A stretch of 57,202 nt of DNA from Phycisphaerae bacterium (GCA_030429365.1 JAUIEW010000004.1:1-57202), one strand, 5' to 3'. Shown: positions 35,428 through 45,797, counted from the first letter of the stretch. Notes: a model not told the origin generated them from the sequence alone. A program made the numbers and translations.

Positions 35428-35541
35428 ACCGCCCCTCGCTGGCAACGAAGCGCCTTCGGGACTTCGTTCAGGCTGCCCGATCCGGGCTGTCGGATGTCGC
35501 CGAAGTGACACGCATTGTCAGCGTCATAGGTGCGAGGTGGG

Positions 35542-35880
35542 ATGTCTGGAAAACGGTCGACCTCAAGGGACACTGGAAGGTCGAGTGGACGCGAATTCTA
35601 CAAGTACAGTGGACTTGGATTTGAATTCGTCGTCATCGTAGGCATCTTCGCCTTTCTGGGAGACTGGGCAGACCGCCGGTGGCAGTGCGACCCTTGGGGC
35701 TTGTTAGCCGGTTGCGGATTTGGCCTGACGACGGGCCTCTACTTCCTGGTCAAGGAATCGAACAAGATGATGCGGTCGATGGATTCCAAACCGAATCCGG
35801 ACGACACGACTCAGCGCATCGGCGCCATCGACGATTCCAAGGGTGTTGGTCGAGAGGCAGACAGACAGGACGAGTCATGA
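35542..35880 (+). CDS. atpZ: AtpZ/AtpI-family F0F1 accessory membrane protein
   Basis: 112 residues from ATG 35542, which has GAGG upstream. Two membrane helices (FEFVVIVGIFAFLGDWADRRW and WGLLAGCGFGLTTGLYFLV) separated by the short DRR loop, the arrangement of AtpZ. It is the first gene of the operon and overlaps the next by ATGA. AtpZ and AtpI are thought to help with c-ring assembly or Mg2+/Ca2+ handling. The C-terminal 35 residues are acidic and cytoplasmic. Confidence 0.75.
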   Translation: MSGKRSTSRDTGRSSGREFYKYSGLGFEFVVIVGIFAFLGDWADRRWQCDPWGLLAGCGFGLTTGLYFLVKESNKMMRSMDSKPNPDDTTQRIGAIDDSKGVGREADRQDES

Positions 35881-36278
35881 TTGCCCTCGTCCTATCAACC
35901 TTGACCGTCACGGGGATGTTGGTCGTTGCCGGTATCTTCGCGATCGGGCGATGGTTCCCAGATCAGAGCACGACGCCGCTGTACATCGCGGCTTCGATCA
36001 ATCTGCTGGCCGGCTGGGTGGCGTTTATCCCGCTGGCACTGGTGTCTAGAAGTCGGTTGACCGACTACATCCCCCAAGCCGCAATGGGGGCGATGGTGAT
36101 TCGGATTCTCATCGTCGCGTTTGCCCTCTTGGGCCTGATGGTTTGGGGAAAGTGGGATAGCTACACACTATCGATTTGGATGCTGGTCTTCTATCTGGCG
36201 CTTTTGATGGTGGAAACCATCTTCGCGTTGCGGCTGGTAAAGCAGTTTTTTTCAAGCGGTGAGAGCGACCAACAATGA
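35877..36278 (+). CDS. atpI: ATP synthase subunit I-like membrane protein
   Basis: 133 residues starting at the ATGA overlap with atpZ; the track start at 35679 belongs to a shadow frame. Four membrane segments, e.g. ALVLSTLTVTGMLVVAGIFA and ILIVAFALLGLMVWGKW, fit the AtpI family, but sequence conservation is weak, so the name rests on topology and on its place between atpZ and atpB. It overlaps atpB by ATGA, so the first three genes are translationally coupled. Probable role: assembly of the c ring. Confidence 0.7.
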   Translation: MIALVLSTLTVTGMLVVAGIFAIGRWFPDQSTTPLYIAASINLLAGWVAFIPLALVSRSRLTDYIPQAAMGAMVIRILIVAFALLGLMVWGKWDSYTLSIWMLVFYLALLMVETIFALRLVKQFFSSGESDQQ

Positions 36279-37159
36279 CGCACCTGACAACATTGATGGC
36301 ATCAGCCGACCCGATGACGCACGTCCTTCCTCACGAAATCGCGCGTTTCGGCCCCTTCAGCTTCACCAACCACATGCTGATGCTTCTCATCTCCGCAGGG
36401 TTGATGCTTCTGATATTTCCGATGCTCGCCCGTCGATACACGGCATTGTCGGCTGGCGAACGCCCCTCGGCCCCAAGCGGGATCCTCAACTTCTTCGAAT
36501 CGATCATGAATTTCATTCGCAAGGAAGTCGTTTACCCCTCCTTGCACGAGCACACCGATCGATTCCTGCCGTACCTTTGGACGCTATTCTTCTTTATTTT
36601 GTTCAATAACCTGCTTGGCATGATTCCGATGGACGCCATTTCATCGGCGGTCTTTGGCAAACAGCACCTGTTCGGAACGGCGACTGCGGGCATTTCGGTG
36701 ACGGCTGGCCTTGCGGTCATTTCGTTCCTGGTGTTTCACGGGGCTGGCGTTGTCGCGCAATATCACCACGGCGTTGAACACGGCAAGTCGGCCGGCGCGG
36801 CATTCGTGATGGCTCCGTTCAGCTATCTGGCCAGTATGGTCCCAGCGGTACCGGGCATCATTGGAAAACTGCTGTTCCTGCCTTTGCTGGTGCTCGAATT
36901 CGCACTCAGTTTCGTCAAGCCATTCGCCTTGGCGATTCGATTGTTTGCAAACATGTTGGCGGGCCACGTCGTGTTGGCGTCGCTATTGGCGCTTGCTCCG
37001 GCCATCCGACACATGGCCGACGCGGGCGTTGCCCTGCCCGCCGTTCTGGGCTGTGCAGCTCTCAGTTGTCTCGAGTTGTTCGTGGCGTTTCTACAAGCGT
37101 ATATCTTCGTCTTCTTGACAAGTATGTTTATCGGTGCGGCAGTGAGTCCGGATCACTAG
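36275..37159 (+). CDS. atpB: ATP synthase subunit a (F0)
   Basis: 294 residues, polytopic. The conserved proton-half-channel helix is SFVKPFALAIRLFANMLAGHV, with the essential stator Arg at R222, and the late helix has LFVAFLQAYIFVFLTSMF. N-terminal PFSFTNHMLMLLISAG and LWTLFFFILFNNLLGMIP also match. Together with the c ring it carries protons through F0. It is longer than the E. coli subunit (271) because of the central loop after LLGMIPM. Overlaps atpI by ATGA. Confidence 0.94.
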   Translation: MTHLTTLMASADPMTHVLPHEIARFGPFSFTNHMLMLLISAGLMLLIFPMLARRYTALSAGERPSAPSGILNFFESIMNFIRKEVVYPSLHEHTDRFLPYLWTLFFFILFNNLLGMIPMDAISSAVFGKQHLFGTATAGISVTAGLAVISFLVFHGAGVVAQYHHGVEHGKSAGAAFVMAPFSYLASMVPAVPGIIGKLLFLPLLVLEFALSFVKPFALAIRLFANMLAGHVVLASLLALAPAIRHMADAGVALPAVLGCAALSCLELFVAFLQAYIFVFLTSMFIGAAVSPDH

Positions 37160-37227
37160 TTTTGATTACGGCGCGGCTTGCAATCGTTTTATTGATGCGG
37201 TCTAAGAAATAATTGGAGGCAGTAAGA

Positions 37228-37539
37228 ATGGGAACTTTCGGATTTTTCCCGATGTTGGCAACGGTTTTGATTGATGGCACGGGTCTCGCACTCCTGGGTG
37301 CTGGCTTGGGCGCAGGCTTGGTCACGATGGGTGCGGCCAAAGGCATTGGCCACTTGGCTGGTGCAGCCGTTGAAGGTCAGGCCCGTCAGCCGGAAGCAGG
37401 CGGTCGTATCTTTACTTCGATGATCATCGCCGCGGCACTGATTGAAGGTTTCACCTTCTTTGCTCTCGTGGTCTGCATGCAAATCGGTGGAAAGCTCGAA
37501 GCCGCATTGAAGCTTGCCAGCGCCGCAGCCGGACACTAG
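37228..37539 (+). CDS. atpE: ATP synthase subunit c (F0 ring)
   Basis: 103 residues from ATG 37228, with GGAGG upstream; the track start is five codons earlier. Two helices: a Gly-rich first one (LLGAGLGAGLVTMGAAKG) and a second with the ion-binding carboxylate E73 in AAALIEGFTFFALV, joined by the polar loop QARQPE. The residues around E73 lack the Gln/Ser/Thr set of sodium-type rings, so proton transport is likely. The strong ribosome site fits the high copy number of the ring. It is slightly long at the N- and C-terminus. Confidence 0.94.
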   Translation: MGTFGFFPMLATVLIDGTGLALLGAGLGAGLVTMGAAKGIGHLAGAAVEGQARQPEAGGRIFTSMIIAAALIEGFTFFALVVCMQIGGKLEAALKLASAAAGH

Positions 37540-37586
37540 TCGTATTCTTGAGGATTCTGTTGGCCTTTACGAAGGGAGTTTGCGCG

Positions 37587-38174
37587 ATGCGCTTCTCTTT
37601 GCGCCATGCAATGATTGCGACGCTGTGCTTTTCAGCCGTCGCCTTCGCATCAGGTGGTGGTGAAAACGTAGACCCGGTGTCGCCAGATCTCTGGCAAGCC
37701 GGTTTCACCATTGCGGTATTCTTGATCCTGCTCTTCATCCTCGGCAAGTTCGCATTCAAGCCGATCATGAAAGGGCTCAACGATCGTGAGGCATTCATCA
37801 CCAACGCTCTGCGCGATGCGGATGAAGCCAGCAAGAAAGCCCAGGCCCAGTTGGCCGAGTACAGCCAAAAGCTCGACCAGGCCCGTGCGGAAGCCACCGC
37901 GATCGTTGAAGAAGGCCGCCGCGACGCCGAAGTTACGAAACGCTCCATTCACGAAGAGGCACGAAACGAAGCCGACAAGATGATCGAGCGTGCCAAACGC
38001 GAAATCGGCATCGCTCGCGACTCCGCTGTCCGCGAACTATGCGACCTCGGTGCGAAACTCGCGACCGACGCCGCATCCAAGATCGTCGGCAGGGAACTTT
38101 CGCCATCCGATCACGAACGACTCATTCGTGAATCGATCGACGAAATCAGCGCGCAAAACGCGTCGCGTAACTAA
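37587..38174 (+). CDS. atpF: ATP synthase subunit b with N-terminal signal-like extension
   Basis: 195 residues from ATG 37587, with GGGAG upstream. The first 20 residues look like a cleavable signal peptide (MRFSLRHAMIATLCFSAVAFA), followed by a second hydrophobic helix WQAGFTIAVFLILLFILGKF that is the true F0 anchor, then the long charged helix DEASKKAQAQLAEYSQKLD of the peripheral stalk. If the leader is cut off, the N-terminus faces the periplasm as in normal b subunits. It links F0 to the delta subunit on top of F1. Only one b gene is present. Confidence 0.92.
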   Translation: MRFSLRHAMIATLCFSAVAFASGGGENVDPVSPDLWQAGFTIAVFLILLFILGKFAFKPIMKGLNDREAFITNALRDADEASKKAQAQLAEYSQKLDQARAEATAIVEEGRRDAEVTKRSIHEEARNEADKMIERAKREIGIARDSAVRELCDLGAKLATDAASKIVGRELSPSDHERLIRESIDEISAQNASRN

Positions 38175-38180
38175 GGGTGT

Positions 38181-38237
38181 GTAGGGTCCGCGGTGCGGAC
38201 CTTGGTCAATGACAGCGGTCCGCTCAGCGGGCCCTAG
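38181..38237. repeat. REP-like palindromes, family B (GTAGGGTCCGCGGTGCGGACC)
   Basis: Between atpF and atpH. GTAGGGTCCGCGGTGCGGACC (38181-38201) and GGTCCGCTCAGCGGGCCCTAG (38217-38237) are imperfect inverse copies; each arm can also fold on itself (GGTCCGC/GCGGACC). A single arm recurs after atpA at 40733. It fills most of this otherwise short spacer. Confidence 0.65.
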
Positions 38238-38260
38238 CGAAACGGATTCTGCAACAGATC

Positions 38261-38863
38261 ATGGCTAAGTTCGAACACGGCAGCATCGCCATCGCAGACA
38301 GCTACGCCAAGACGCTCCTCGAGTTGACCGAGAAAAGCGGTCAGTCAGAAGCGGTGGCCGACGACTTCAGCGAGTTCGACAAACTCCTCAAGACCGACGA
38401 GGCGTTTGCGGAGTTCATGTACAGCCAGTCCGTTGATTCTGACACCCGTGAAGGCGTTCTCGAAAAGAACTTTCGGGGACGCATGAACGACCTGCTCCTC
38501 AGCACGATTCAAGTGGTCAACCGCAAGGATCGCTGCGAACTGCTCGAACTCATCCGCGAGCGATTCCGACTTGCACTTGAAGAAGCGCGAAACGAAGTGG
38601 ACGTCTACGTGACGTCGGCCATCGCTCTCACGGACGAATTGCGTGACAACCTTCGCCAAGCCACGTCGTCGCTCACCGGAAAAACCGTTCGGTTCATCGA
38701 AAAGGTCGACCCTTCGATCCTCGGCGGACTGATCGTGCGCATCGGCGACGAAAAACTCGACAACAGCGTGGTCAATCGCCTCCGCGGTTTGAACGCGTCG
38801 TTGACGCAGAGGGCAACTGAAGAAATCCACAAAGGCCATGCGTTCGCGGAAGCGACTGGCTAA
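38261..38863 (+). CDS. atpH: ATP synthase subunit delta (F1)
   Basis: 200 residues. N-terminal six-helix domain IADSYAKTLLELTEKSGQSE that caps the alpha subunits, then the C-terminal domain with VDVYVTSAIALTDEL and VDPSILGGLIVRIGDEKLDNSV, the family signature. It joins F1 to the b stalk. Somewhat longer than E. coli delta (177). Repeats flank it on both sides, the only two wide spacers of the operon. Confidence 0.93.
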   Translation: MAKFEHGSIAIADSYAKTLLELTEKSGQSEAVADDFSEFDKLLKTDEAFAEFMYSQSVDSDTREGVLEKNFRGRMNDLLLSTIQVVNRKDRCELLELIRERFRLALEEARNEVDVYVTSAIALTDELRDNLRQATSSLTGKTVRFIEKVDPSILGGLIVRIGDEKLDNSVVNRLRGLNASLTQRATEEIHKGHAFAEATG

Positions 38864-38873
38864 CTGGTTGTGC

Positions 38874-38940
38874 AGGGTGGGCTATGCCCACCAACGATCT
38901 AGATATTTGCAGCGAACGAATGGTGGGCACGGCCCACCCT
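38874..38940. repeat. REP-like inverted repeat, family A, second copy
   Basis: Arms AGGGTGGGCTATGCCCACCA (38874-38893) and TGGTGGGCACGGCCCACCCT (38921-38940), matching at 18 of 20 positions with a 27-nt spacer, in the atpH-atpA gap. The right arm is the same sequence as the right arm near 26297. It could fold in the atp mRNA and lower or protect part of the transcript. Confidence 0.7.
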
Positions 38941-38999
38941 ACTGATAAACCCGGTCGAGTTCGACCGCCGTTGGTTCAAACGAAATAAGCGAGTACGCG

Positions 39000-40724
39000 A
39001 TGAAGTTCAAAGTCGATGAAATCTCCTCGGTCCTACGGGAAGAAATCAGCAAGTACCAATCCACGATCGATGTCGCCGAAGTCGGCAAGGTCCTTGAGGT
39101 CGGTGACGGTATCGCCCGCCTCTATGGTCTGAGCAACGCGATGGCTGGCGAGATGGTCGAGTTTGCCGACGGCGCCATCGGACAGGTGCTTAACCTCGAA
39201 GAAGGCTCGGTCGGTGTCGCGATTCTGGGCGACTACCTCGGCATCAAAGAAGGCGACGAGGTCAAGCGCACCGGTAAGCTGCTGAGCGTGCCGTGCGGTC
39301 CCGCGATGATTGGTCGCGTGGTCGATCCCCTCGGTCGTCCGCTCGACGGCAAGGGCAACATCGAAACCAACCTGTCGCGCCCGCTCGAATTCAAAGCCCC
39401 CGGTATCGCCGAACGTCAGCCGGTGACCGAGCCGCTGCAGACCGGTATCAAAGCCATCGACAGTATGATTCCCGTCGGCCGCGGCCAGCGCGAACTCATC
39501 ATTGGCGACCGCAAGACCGGTAAGACCGCCATCGCCCTCGACACCATCATCAACCAGAAAGACACGGGCGTTATCTGCGTTTACATCGCGATCGGTCAGA
39601 AAGAATCGACCGTCGCCTCGGTGGTCGAAACGCTCCGCGAACAAGGCGCGATGGACTACACGATCGTCGTGTCGGCGACGGCAGCCAACCCCGCACCGCT
39701 GCAATACATCGCACCGTACGCGGGTGCAGCGATGGCCGAATACTTCATGTACGAGCAGGGTAAAGCCACGCTCTGCATCTATGACGACTTGTCCAAGCAG
39801 GCACAGGCCTATCGCCAGATGTCGCTCTTGCTGCGTCGCCCGCCGGGACGTGAAGCCTACCCCGGTGACGTGTTCTATCTCCACTCCCGTTTGCTCGAGC
39901 GTAGCTGCAAGCTCCTCGACGAGTACGCGGTGGTGCCGGCATCAACGGCTGACGACTGCCGTGATCGCAGCGTCATCGTCAAACACCCAGAAGGCCTGTC
40001 CGCACCGAAGGAACACCGTCCCGACGACGAAACCGGCGCATATCACCGCCCGGAAGGCAAAGAGAAAGCCGAAGCCTGGCTTGAGACGATGCCCAACAAG
40101 GATTCGCACAAGATTCACCGCTTCCCCGACTCGGGTGGCTCGATGACCGCCCTTCCCGTGATCGAAACGCTGGAAGGTGAAGTGTCCGCATACATTCCGA
40201 CCAACGTGATTTCGATTACCGACGGTCAGATCTATCTCGAACCCGATCTGTTCTTCGCCGGTATCCGACCGGCTGTTAACGTCGGTATCAGCGTGTCGCG
40301 CGTGGGTGGTAACGCCCAGGTAAAAGCGATGAAGAAGGTGTCCGGTTCGCTGCGTCTGGACCTGGCGGCTTTCCGCGAGTTGGAAGCGTTCGCCCAGTTG
40401 GGAACCGATCTCGACAAGTCGACGCAGGCCCAGCTCGATCGCGGTATGCGAATGGTTGAGTTGCTCAAGCAGCCGCAGTACGTGCCGCTAAGCGTCGCCG
40501 ACCAGGTCATCAGTATCTTCGCCGGTACCGGTGGTTTGCTCGACCCGATTCCGGTCGACAAGGTGCTCGACTTCGAAGCCAAGATGCTCCAACTCATTCG
40601 CGACGAGTATCCGGAAATCCGCGATGAGATCACCAACAAGAAAGCAATGTCAGACGATACGTCGGCAAAGCTGAAGCAGATCATTGCAGACTTCTCGCGT
40701 CGTTACCTGAGCGAGAACGCATAG
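39000..40724 (+). CDS. atpA: ATP synthase subunit alpha (F1) with internal insertion
   Basis: 574 residues, against 500-515 in most bacteria. Walker A G169DRKTGKT176, the [14 protein letters not shown] context, [29 protein letters not shown] and [19 protein letters not shown] with the arginine finger region are all normal. Between the helix [12 protein letters not shown] (about residue 308) and [17 protein letters not shown] (about 377) there is an extra segment of roughly 65 residues, highly charged ([20 protein letters not shown]), where other alpha subunits have about ten. The reading frame is intact on both sides, so this is not a sequencing frameshift. It forms the F1 hexamer with beta. 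Confidence 0.94.
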   Translation: MKFKVDEISSVLREEISKYQSTIDVAEVGKVLEVGDGIARLYGLSNAMAGEMVEFADGAIGQVLNLEEGSVGVAILGDYLGIKEGDEVKRTGKLLSVPCGPAMIGRVVDPLGRPLDGKGNIETNLSRPLEFKAPGIAERQPVTEPLQTGIKAIDSMIPVGRGQRELIIGDRKTGKTAIALDTIINQKDTGVICVYIAIGQKESTVASVVETLREQGAMDYTIVVSATAANPAPLQYIAPYAGAAMAEYFMYEQGKATLCIYDDLSKQAQAYRQMSLLLRRPPGREAYPGDVFYLHSRLLERSCKLLDEYAVVPASTADDCRDRSVIVKHPEGLSAPKEHRPDDETGAYHRPEGKEKAEAWLETMPNKDSHKIHRFPDSGGSMTALPVIETLEGEVSAYIPTNVISITDGQIYLEPDLFFAGIRPAVNVGISVSRVGGNAQVKAMKKVSGSLRLDLAAFRELEAFAQLGTDLDKSTQAQLDRGMRMVELLKQPQYVPLSVADQVISIFAGTGGLLDPIPVDKVLDFEAKMLQLIRDEYPEIRDEITNKKAMSDDTSAKLKQIIADFSRRYLSENA

Positions 40725-40732
40725 TTGTAGTT

Positions 40733-40753
40733 GTAGGGTCCGCTGTGCGGACC
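40733..40753. repeat. REP-like palindrome, family B, single arm
   Basis: GTAGGGTCCGCTGTGCGGACC between the atpA stop and atpG. It folds into a 7-bp stem GGTCCGC / GCGGACC with loop TGT and matches the left arm at 38181 except for two bases. No T tract follows, so it is not an obvious terminator. Confidence 0.65.
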
Positions 40754-40788
40754 AAGGGTGCCTATAAACGCAGGAAGCATGTAACGTC

Positions 40789-41682
40789 ATGGCCAACCGC
40801 AGAGAACTCGTCAAGCGCCGCAAGTCGGTACGCAACATCCGCAAGATCACGCGGACGATGCAGCTCATTGCCACCGCCCGCTTCCAGCACGCGATGAACC
40901 GCGCCACTGCCACCAAGCCCTACGCAAGCACCATGGGCAAGATGGTCGCAGCCGCCGCCAAGTCGGCAGAAAAAGTCGACAACCCGCTGCTCAAGACAAA
41001 CGAGTCCGGTGCGGACGCGCTTCTGGTCATCACCTCCAATCGCGGTTTCTGCGGTGGACTGAATGGAAACGTCCTCCGCCTGGCAATGGATACGCTCCAG
41101 GAAAAACGAGACGCTGGCGAGACGGTCAACCTCAATGTCGTCGGAAAGAAAGGGATCGCATACCTGCGATTCCTCGGCGAAGAGATGGCCATGCAGGAAG
41201 ACGGCATCGATGAGCAGCCGGGCTTCGCGCAAGTATCCAGCATCGCCGACACGATGATGAACGCCTATCGCGATGGCGATATCAGTTCGCTCAACGTCTG
41301 CTATATGCAGTTCATCTCCGCAGGTGTGCAAAAACCCGCGATCATGCAACTGCTACCCATCGCCGGGATCGGCGGCGACGAAGAAGGCGAATCCGAAACA
41401 ACCGAACCTCAGTCGACGGCAGAAACGAAAATCGATTTCTCACCGAAACCGGCTGAGCTGCTCAACGAACTGCTGCCCGCGTCGGTACGGATGCGTTTAT
41501 TCCAGTGCTTCACCGAAGCCGCAGCCAGTGAGCAGGTCGCGCGAATGGTCGCGATGAAGGCAGCCACCGATGCGGCTGGCGACATGATTCGCGTGTTGAC
41601 GCAGCAATACAACCGCGCCCGTCAGACGGCGATCACGATGGAACTGCTCGACATCATTGGTGGTGTCGCGGCGATTTCCTAA
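40789..41682 (+). CDS. atpG: ATP synthase subunit gamma (F1)
   Basis: 297 residues. N-terminal central-shaft helix RRKSVRNIRKITRTMQLIATARF and the C-terminal helix ATDAAGDMIRVLTQQYNRAR are the gamma signatures, with the LLVITSNRGFCGGLN strand in the globular part. An acidic stretch EGESETTEPQSTAETKIDF in the middle is longer than in E. coli, as seen in several phyla. It rotates inside the alpha-beta hexamer. Normal place between atpA and atpD. Confidence 0.94.
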   Translation: MANRRELVKRRKSVRNIRKITRTMQLIATARFQHAMNRATATKPYASTMGKMVAAAAKSAEKVDNPLLKTNESGADALLVITSNRGFCGGLNGNVLRLAMDTLQEKRDAGETVNLNVVGKKGIAYLRFLGEEMAMQEDGIDEQPGFAQVSSIADTMMNAYRDGDISSLNVCYMQFISAGVQKPAIMQLLPIAGIGGDEEGESETTEPQSTAETKIDFSPKPAELLNELLPASVRMRLFQCFTEAAASEQVARMVAMKAATDAAGDMIRVLTQQYNRARQTAITMELLDIIGGVAAIS

Positions 41683-41707
41683 ACGGATCGACGGAGCGGG
41701 CTTGTAA

Positions 41708-43237
<1,530 letters not shown>

Positions 43238-43249
43238 TACAGGTTCATC

Positions 43250-43642
43250 ATGGCCGACAAAACTTTTTCATGCACAGTCCTGACGCCAGAGCGCACGATC
43301 TTGAACGCCGAGGTCACGTCCGCGGTCATTCCCGCGCACGACGGCGAAGTCGGTATTTTGCACGGCAGGGCCCCACTCCTATGCCGCCTGGGGATCGGCA
43401 TCCTTCGGCTTGAAGGTTGCCCCGATCCCGACCGCCTCTATCTCGATTCGGGCTTTGCTGAAGTGGCGAACAACAAGATTACCATCCTGACCGAGAATGC
43501 GCTGACGCCGCAACAAATCGACAAGGAACAGGTGCAAGCCGACCTTCAAGAAGCGCAGAAACGATCGGCAACCACTCAGGAAGATCAGGAGAAGCGGCAG
43601 AAGGATTTGGCCCGCTGCAAGAAAAAGCTCGAGTTGGTTTAG
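43250..43642 (+). CDS. atpC: ATP synthase subunit epsilon (F1)
   Basis: 130 residues. N-terminal beta sandwich (TPERTILNAEVTSAVIPAHD, GEVGILHGRAPLL, FAEVANNKITILTENAL) and a C-terminal helical hairpin rich in Lys, Gln and Glu (QKRQKDLARCKKKLELV). The epsilon C-terminus can inhibit ATP hydrolysis. Last gene of the operon; I see no strong terminator behind it. Confidence 0.93.
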   Translation: MADKTFSCTVLTPERTILNAEVTSAVIPAHDGEVGILHGRAPLLCRLGIGILRLEGCPDPDRLYLDSGFAEVANNKITILTENALTPQQIDKEQVQADLQEAQKRSATTQEDQEKRQKDLARCKKKLELV

Positions 43643-43694
43643 AATCTGTGCTTAACCGCCCGACCGACGGTTGGACGCAAGCGTTATCATCGAG

Positions 43695-44360
43695 TCAAGC
43701 CTCAATGATGCCTTCGCGAATCGCGAATCGAGCCAGCGAAACCCGATCGTGAATATCAAGCTTCTTCATCAGGCTGACTTTCTGCTTGTCAGCCGTCTTG
43801 TAGGAAATCTCCAACTCTTCGCACGCCTTGCGAAGCGACTTGCCCGCCACCAAAACTTTCATGAGCTGCTGTTCACGCGGACTCAATAAGTCCGAGCGAG
43901 TCTTGATGGAACTGCTGGGTTTGAAATTTCGAACCGATGGGTCGATACGGGCCATGAATTCTGCTGAATAGTAGTGTTTGCCGGCATGGACTTTGCGCAT
44001 GGCCTCACAGATTTCCTCGAAGTTCCCGGATTGATGAACCAAACCGGGTACTTCAGAATCCAGGGCACGGCGAAGGTCGACATCGCACACGCGACGAGGA
44101 ACGGCCACGACCCCCGTCTCCGGAACCTCCTGACGCAAACGCGCCACCGCGCCAAAGGCGTCGGTATCATCTTCAGCAATGCTGATGACTGAGATGTCTG
44201 GTCTGAGGCGGCGCGCAACCTCCACCAACTGAGCGTGATCACCGAACGATCCGACACATTCAAATTCGTGAGATTTACTGAACAGAAACCGCAACCCGTC
44301 GCGCAACAGCGCATAGGGATCAACGATCATCACGGTGACTGCCCCTGCAGAAATGGACAT
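43695..44360 (-). CDS. LuxR-type response regulator with pseudo-receiver
   Basis: 221 residues. N-terminal receiver-like domain (VTVMIVDPYALLRDGLRFLF) and C-terminal LuxR helix-turn-helix (LLSPREQQLMKVLVAGKSLRKAC, then ISYKTADKQKVSLMKKL). The receiver keeps one acidic residue of the first pair (VDPYAL) but the phospho-acceptor strand reads ISVISIAEDD where the normal pattern is xxxLLDxxMP, so the Asp is apparently lost, and the KP motif is not visible. It probably works without phosphorylation or through another signal. It lies convergent to the atp operon, 50 bp from atpC. Confidence 0.82.
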   Translation of the reverse strand: MSISAGAVTVMIVDPYALLRDGLRFLFSKSHEFECVGSFGDHAQLVEVARRLRPDISVISIAEDDTDAFGAVARLRQEVPETGVVAVPRRVCDVDLRRALDSEVPGLVHQSGNFEEICEAMRKVHAGKHYYSAEFMARIDPSVRNFKPSSSIKTRSDLLSPREQQLMKVLVAGKSLRKACEELEISYKTADKQKVSLMKKLDIHDRVSLARFAIREGIIEA

Positions 44361-44867
44361 GCGTGAATCACTTCATATAAAACCGAACAGTTCTTCAGTG
44401 CCGAGCAGAATTGAGCAGCCCAGCGACGACGGCAAAGCTAGCCCGACCAAGGTCCGAATCACAATATTGTATGAACTTGCACACAGGGACCTTAGGGTAT
44501 TTGACCCAATTGTCGCCAAATCACGCATATATACCCCAAACTAACAGCTATGGGCTATGAAATAGGAACTGCACAGATTCAAGTGGCTTGCAGAAGGTCG
44601 TGCAATGGATTTGTTCTTAATCTATTGAGACGAATTAACACTAATCCGCACACCGGGATCGAATATCGCGCAGATCGATTGCAGGCGATACAATGGCGAG
44701 GACGTGATTCATTCGTGGCTCGAATGCTCACGACACCTGGAGATTAAAGCAATTCGCGCGATCGTTCGATTGTCGATTTTGTTTACAATGGCAATGACCT
44801 GCCCAGGTTTAACACGATTTATCGCAGAAGGCGGAGCCCTCATGGCAGGGTGCGACAGGGAATCAAC
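44361..44867. other. Intergenic region, no gene seen
   Basis: 507 bp between the LuxR-type gene and the MBL-fold gene, divergent. It is more A+T-rich than its surroundings. Small ORFs at 44335-44544 and 44550-44747 have no ribosome site or recognisable content. A TACAAT at about 44783 could be a -10 box for the MBL gene, but no fitting -35 was found. No RNA gene recognised. Confidence 0.45.
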
Positions 44868-45749
44868 ATGCTGACGATCACATTCCTCGGAGTTGGCGGC
44901 GCCTTCGCCAAACGCAACTATCAATCAAACGCACTGATCGAAGCGTGGACCGAGGGGCCCGGTGCGCAAAAAGCGCCGGATGACAACCTGTTGGTCGACT
45001 TCGGCTCGACAGGCCCGATGGCACTTCACGATCTCAAGGATGTGGATGGCTTTGAATACCTCAACGATGAGGGCCGAATCCACTTTCCGTCGATCAAGCG
45101 CGTCTTCATCTCGCACCAGCACGCCGACCACATCGGCGGTCTGGAAGAAATGGCTTTTGCGAACAGATTCATGTACGCCGCTTCAAACGGCGACGCAGGA
45201 TATCGACCGCAATTGATCAGCAGTGCCGACATTCTGGAAAGACTCTGGGACCAATCGCTGAAGGGTGGGCTTGGCGTCTTAAAAGACAAAAGCGCAACGC
45301 TTCAGGACTATTTCGACGTGCGGGCGTTGGCCAACAAGAATCCTCAGGAAATCGCATTCGATATGCTTCAGAATTATCGGTTTTCGATATTCCCAACCGA
45401 TCACTTAAGCATTCAACGCAAGTACGATTGGCCGAGCCTAGGCTTGTTCGTCACCGACACCAAGTCAAACGCATCTGCATTCTTCTCGGGTGACACCAAG
45501 TACGACTACGAAGCCTATCAAGCGATGTTGCACGAGTCGAAGGTCATCTTTCACGACGTGCAGTTGTACGAGCAGCCGGACCCGGTACACGCTTTGCTGA
45601 GCGAGCTTTGGAATCTGCCCGAAGAAATCAGGCGAAAAACGTACCTGTACCACTTTGATGACACGTGGGATGAACCGCGTTTTGACAGCGTGCGCGAACA
45701 GTTTGCCGGATTCGTCGCCCCGCGAAAACGCTACACGATCTTTGAGTGA
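44868..45749 (+). CDS. MBL-fold metallo-hydrolase
   Basis: 293 residues from ATG 44868; the track start at 44850 is six codons earlier. It begins LTITFLGVGGAFAKRNYQSNAL, with the metal motif HQHADHIGG and later TDHLS, SAFFSGDTKYD and YHFDD for the remaining ligands, the RNase Z/arylsulfatase-like branch of the metallo-beta-lactamase fold. It has no beta-CASP domain and no signal peptide. The substrate could be RNA, a phosphodiester or an ester; not decidable here. A strong bidirectional hairpin follows. Confidence 0.85.
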   Translation: MLTITFLGVGGAFAKRNYQSNALIEAWTEGPGAQKAPDDNLLVDFGSTGPMALHDLKDVDGFEYLNDEGRIHFPSIKRVFISHQHADHIGGLEEMAFANRFMYAASNGDAGYRPQLISSADILERLWDQSLKGGLGVLKDKSATLQDYFDVRALANKNPQEIAFDMLQNYRFSIFPTDHLSIQRKYDWPSLGLFVTDTKSNASAFFSGDTKYDYEAYQAMLHESKVIFHDVQLYEQPDPVHALLSELWNLPEEIRRKTYLYHFDDTWDEPRFDSVREQFAGFVAPRKRYTIFE

Positions 45750-45766
45750 GCGTGCAAAACAAAGAA

Positions 45767-45797
45767 CGGTCCGCGAAGTCTTGATCTTCGCGGACCG
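45767..45797 (+). terminator. Bidirectional hairpin terminator
   Basis: Perfect 12-bp stem CGGTCCGCGAAG / CTTCGCGGACCG with a 7-nt loop, between convergent genes (MBL-fold on +, Clp N-domain on -). The sequence after it on the + strand is CCATTATTT, a weak T-rich tail; on the minus strand TTCTTTGTTTTG follows. Well placed to end both transcripts. Confidence 0.75.

Noticed and set aside
38174-39000. Break in the atp operon suggesting two transcripts
   Set aside because: The repeats resemble dispersed elements found elsewhere and no terminator T tract or promoter pair was seen, so one operon is assumed.
39033-39884. 283-residue minus-strand ORF
   Set aside because: Antisense of atpA.
44335-44747. 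Two short plus-strand ORFs in the LuxR-MBL gap
   Set aside because: No start signal and no domain; composition is that of non-coding DNA.
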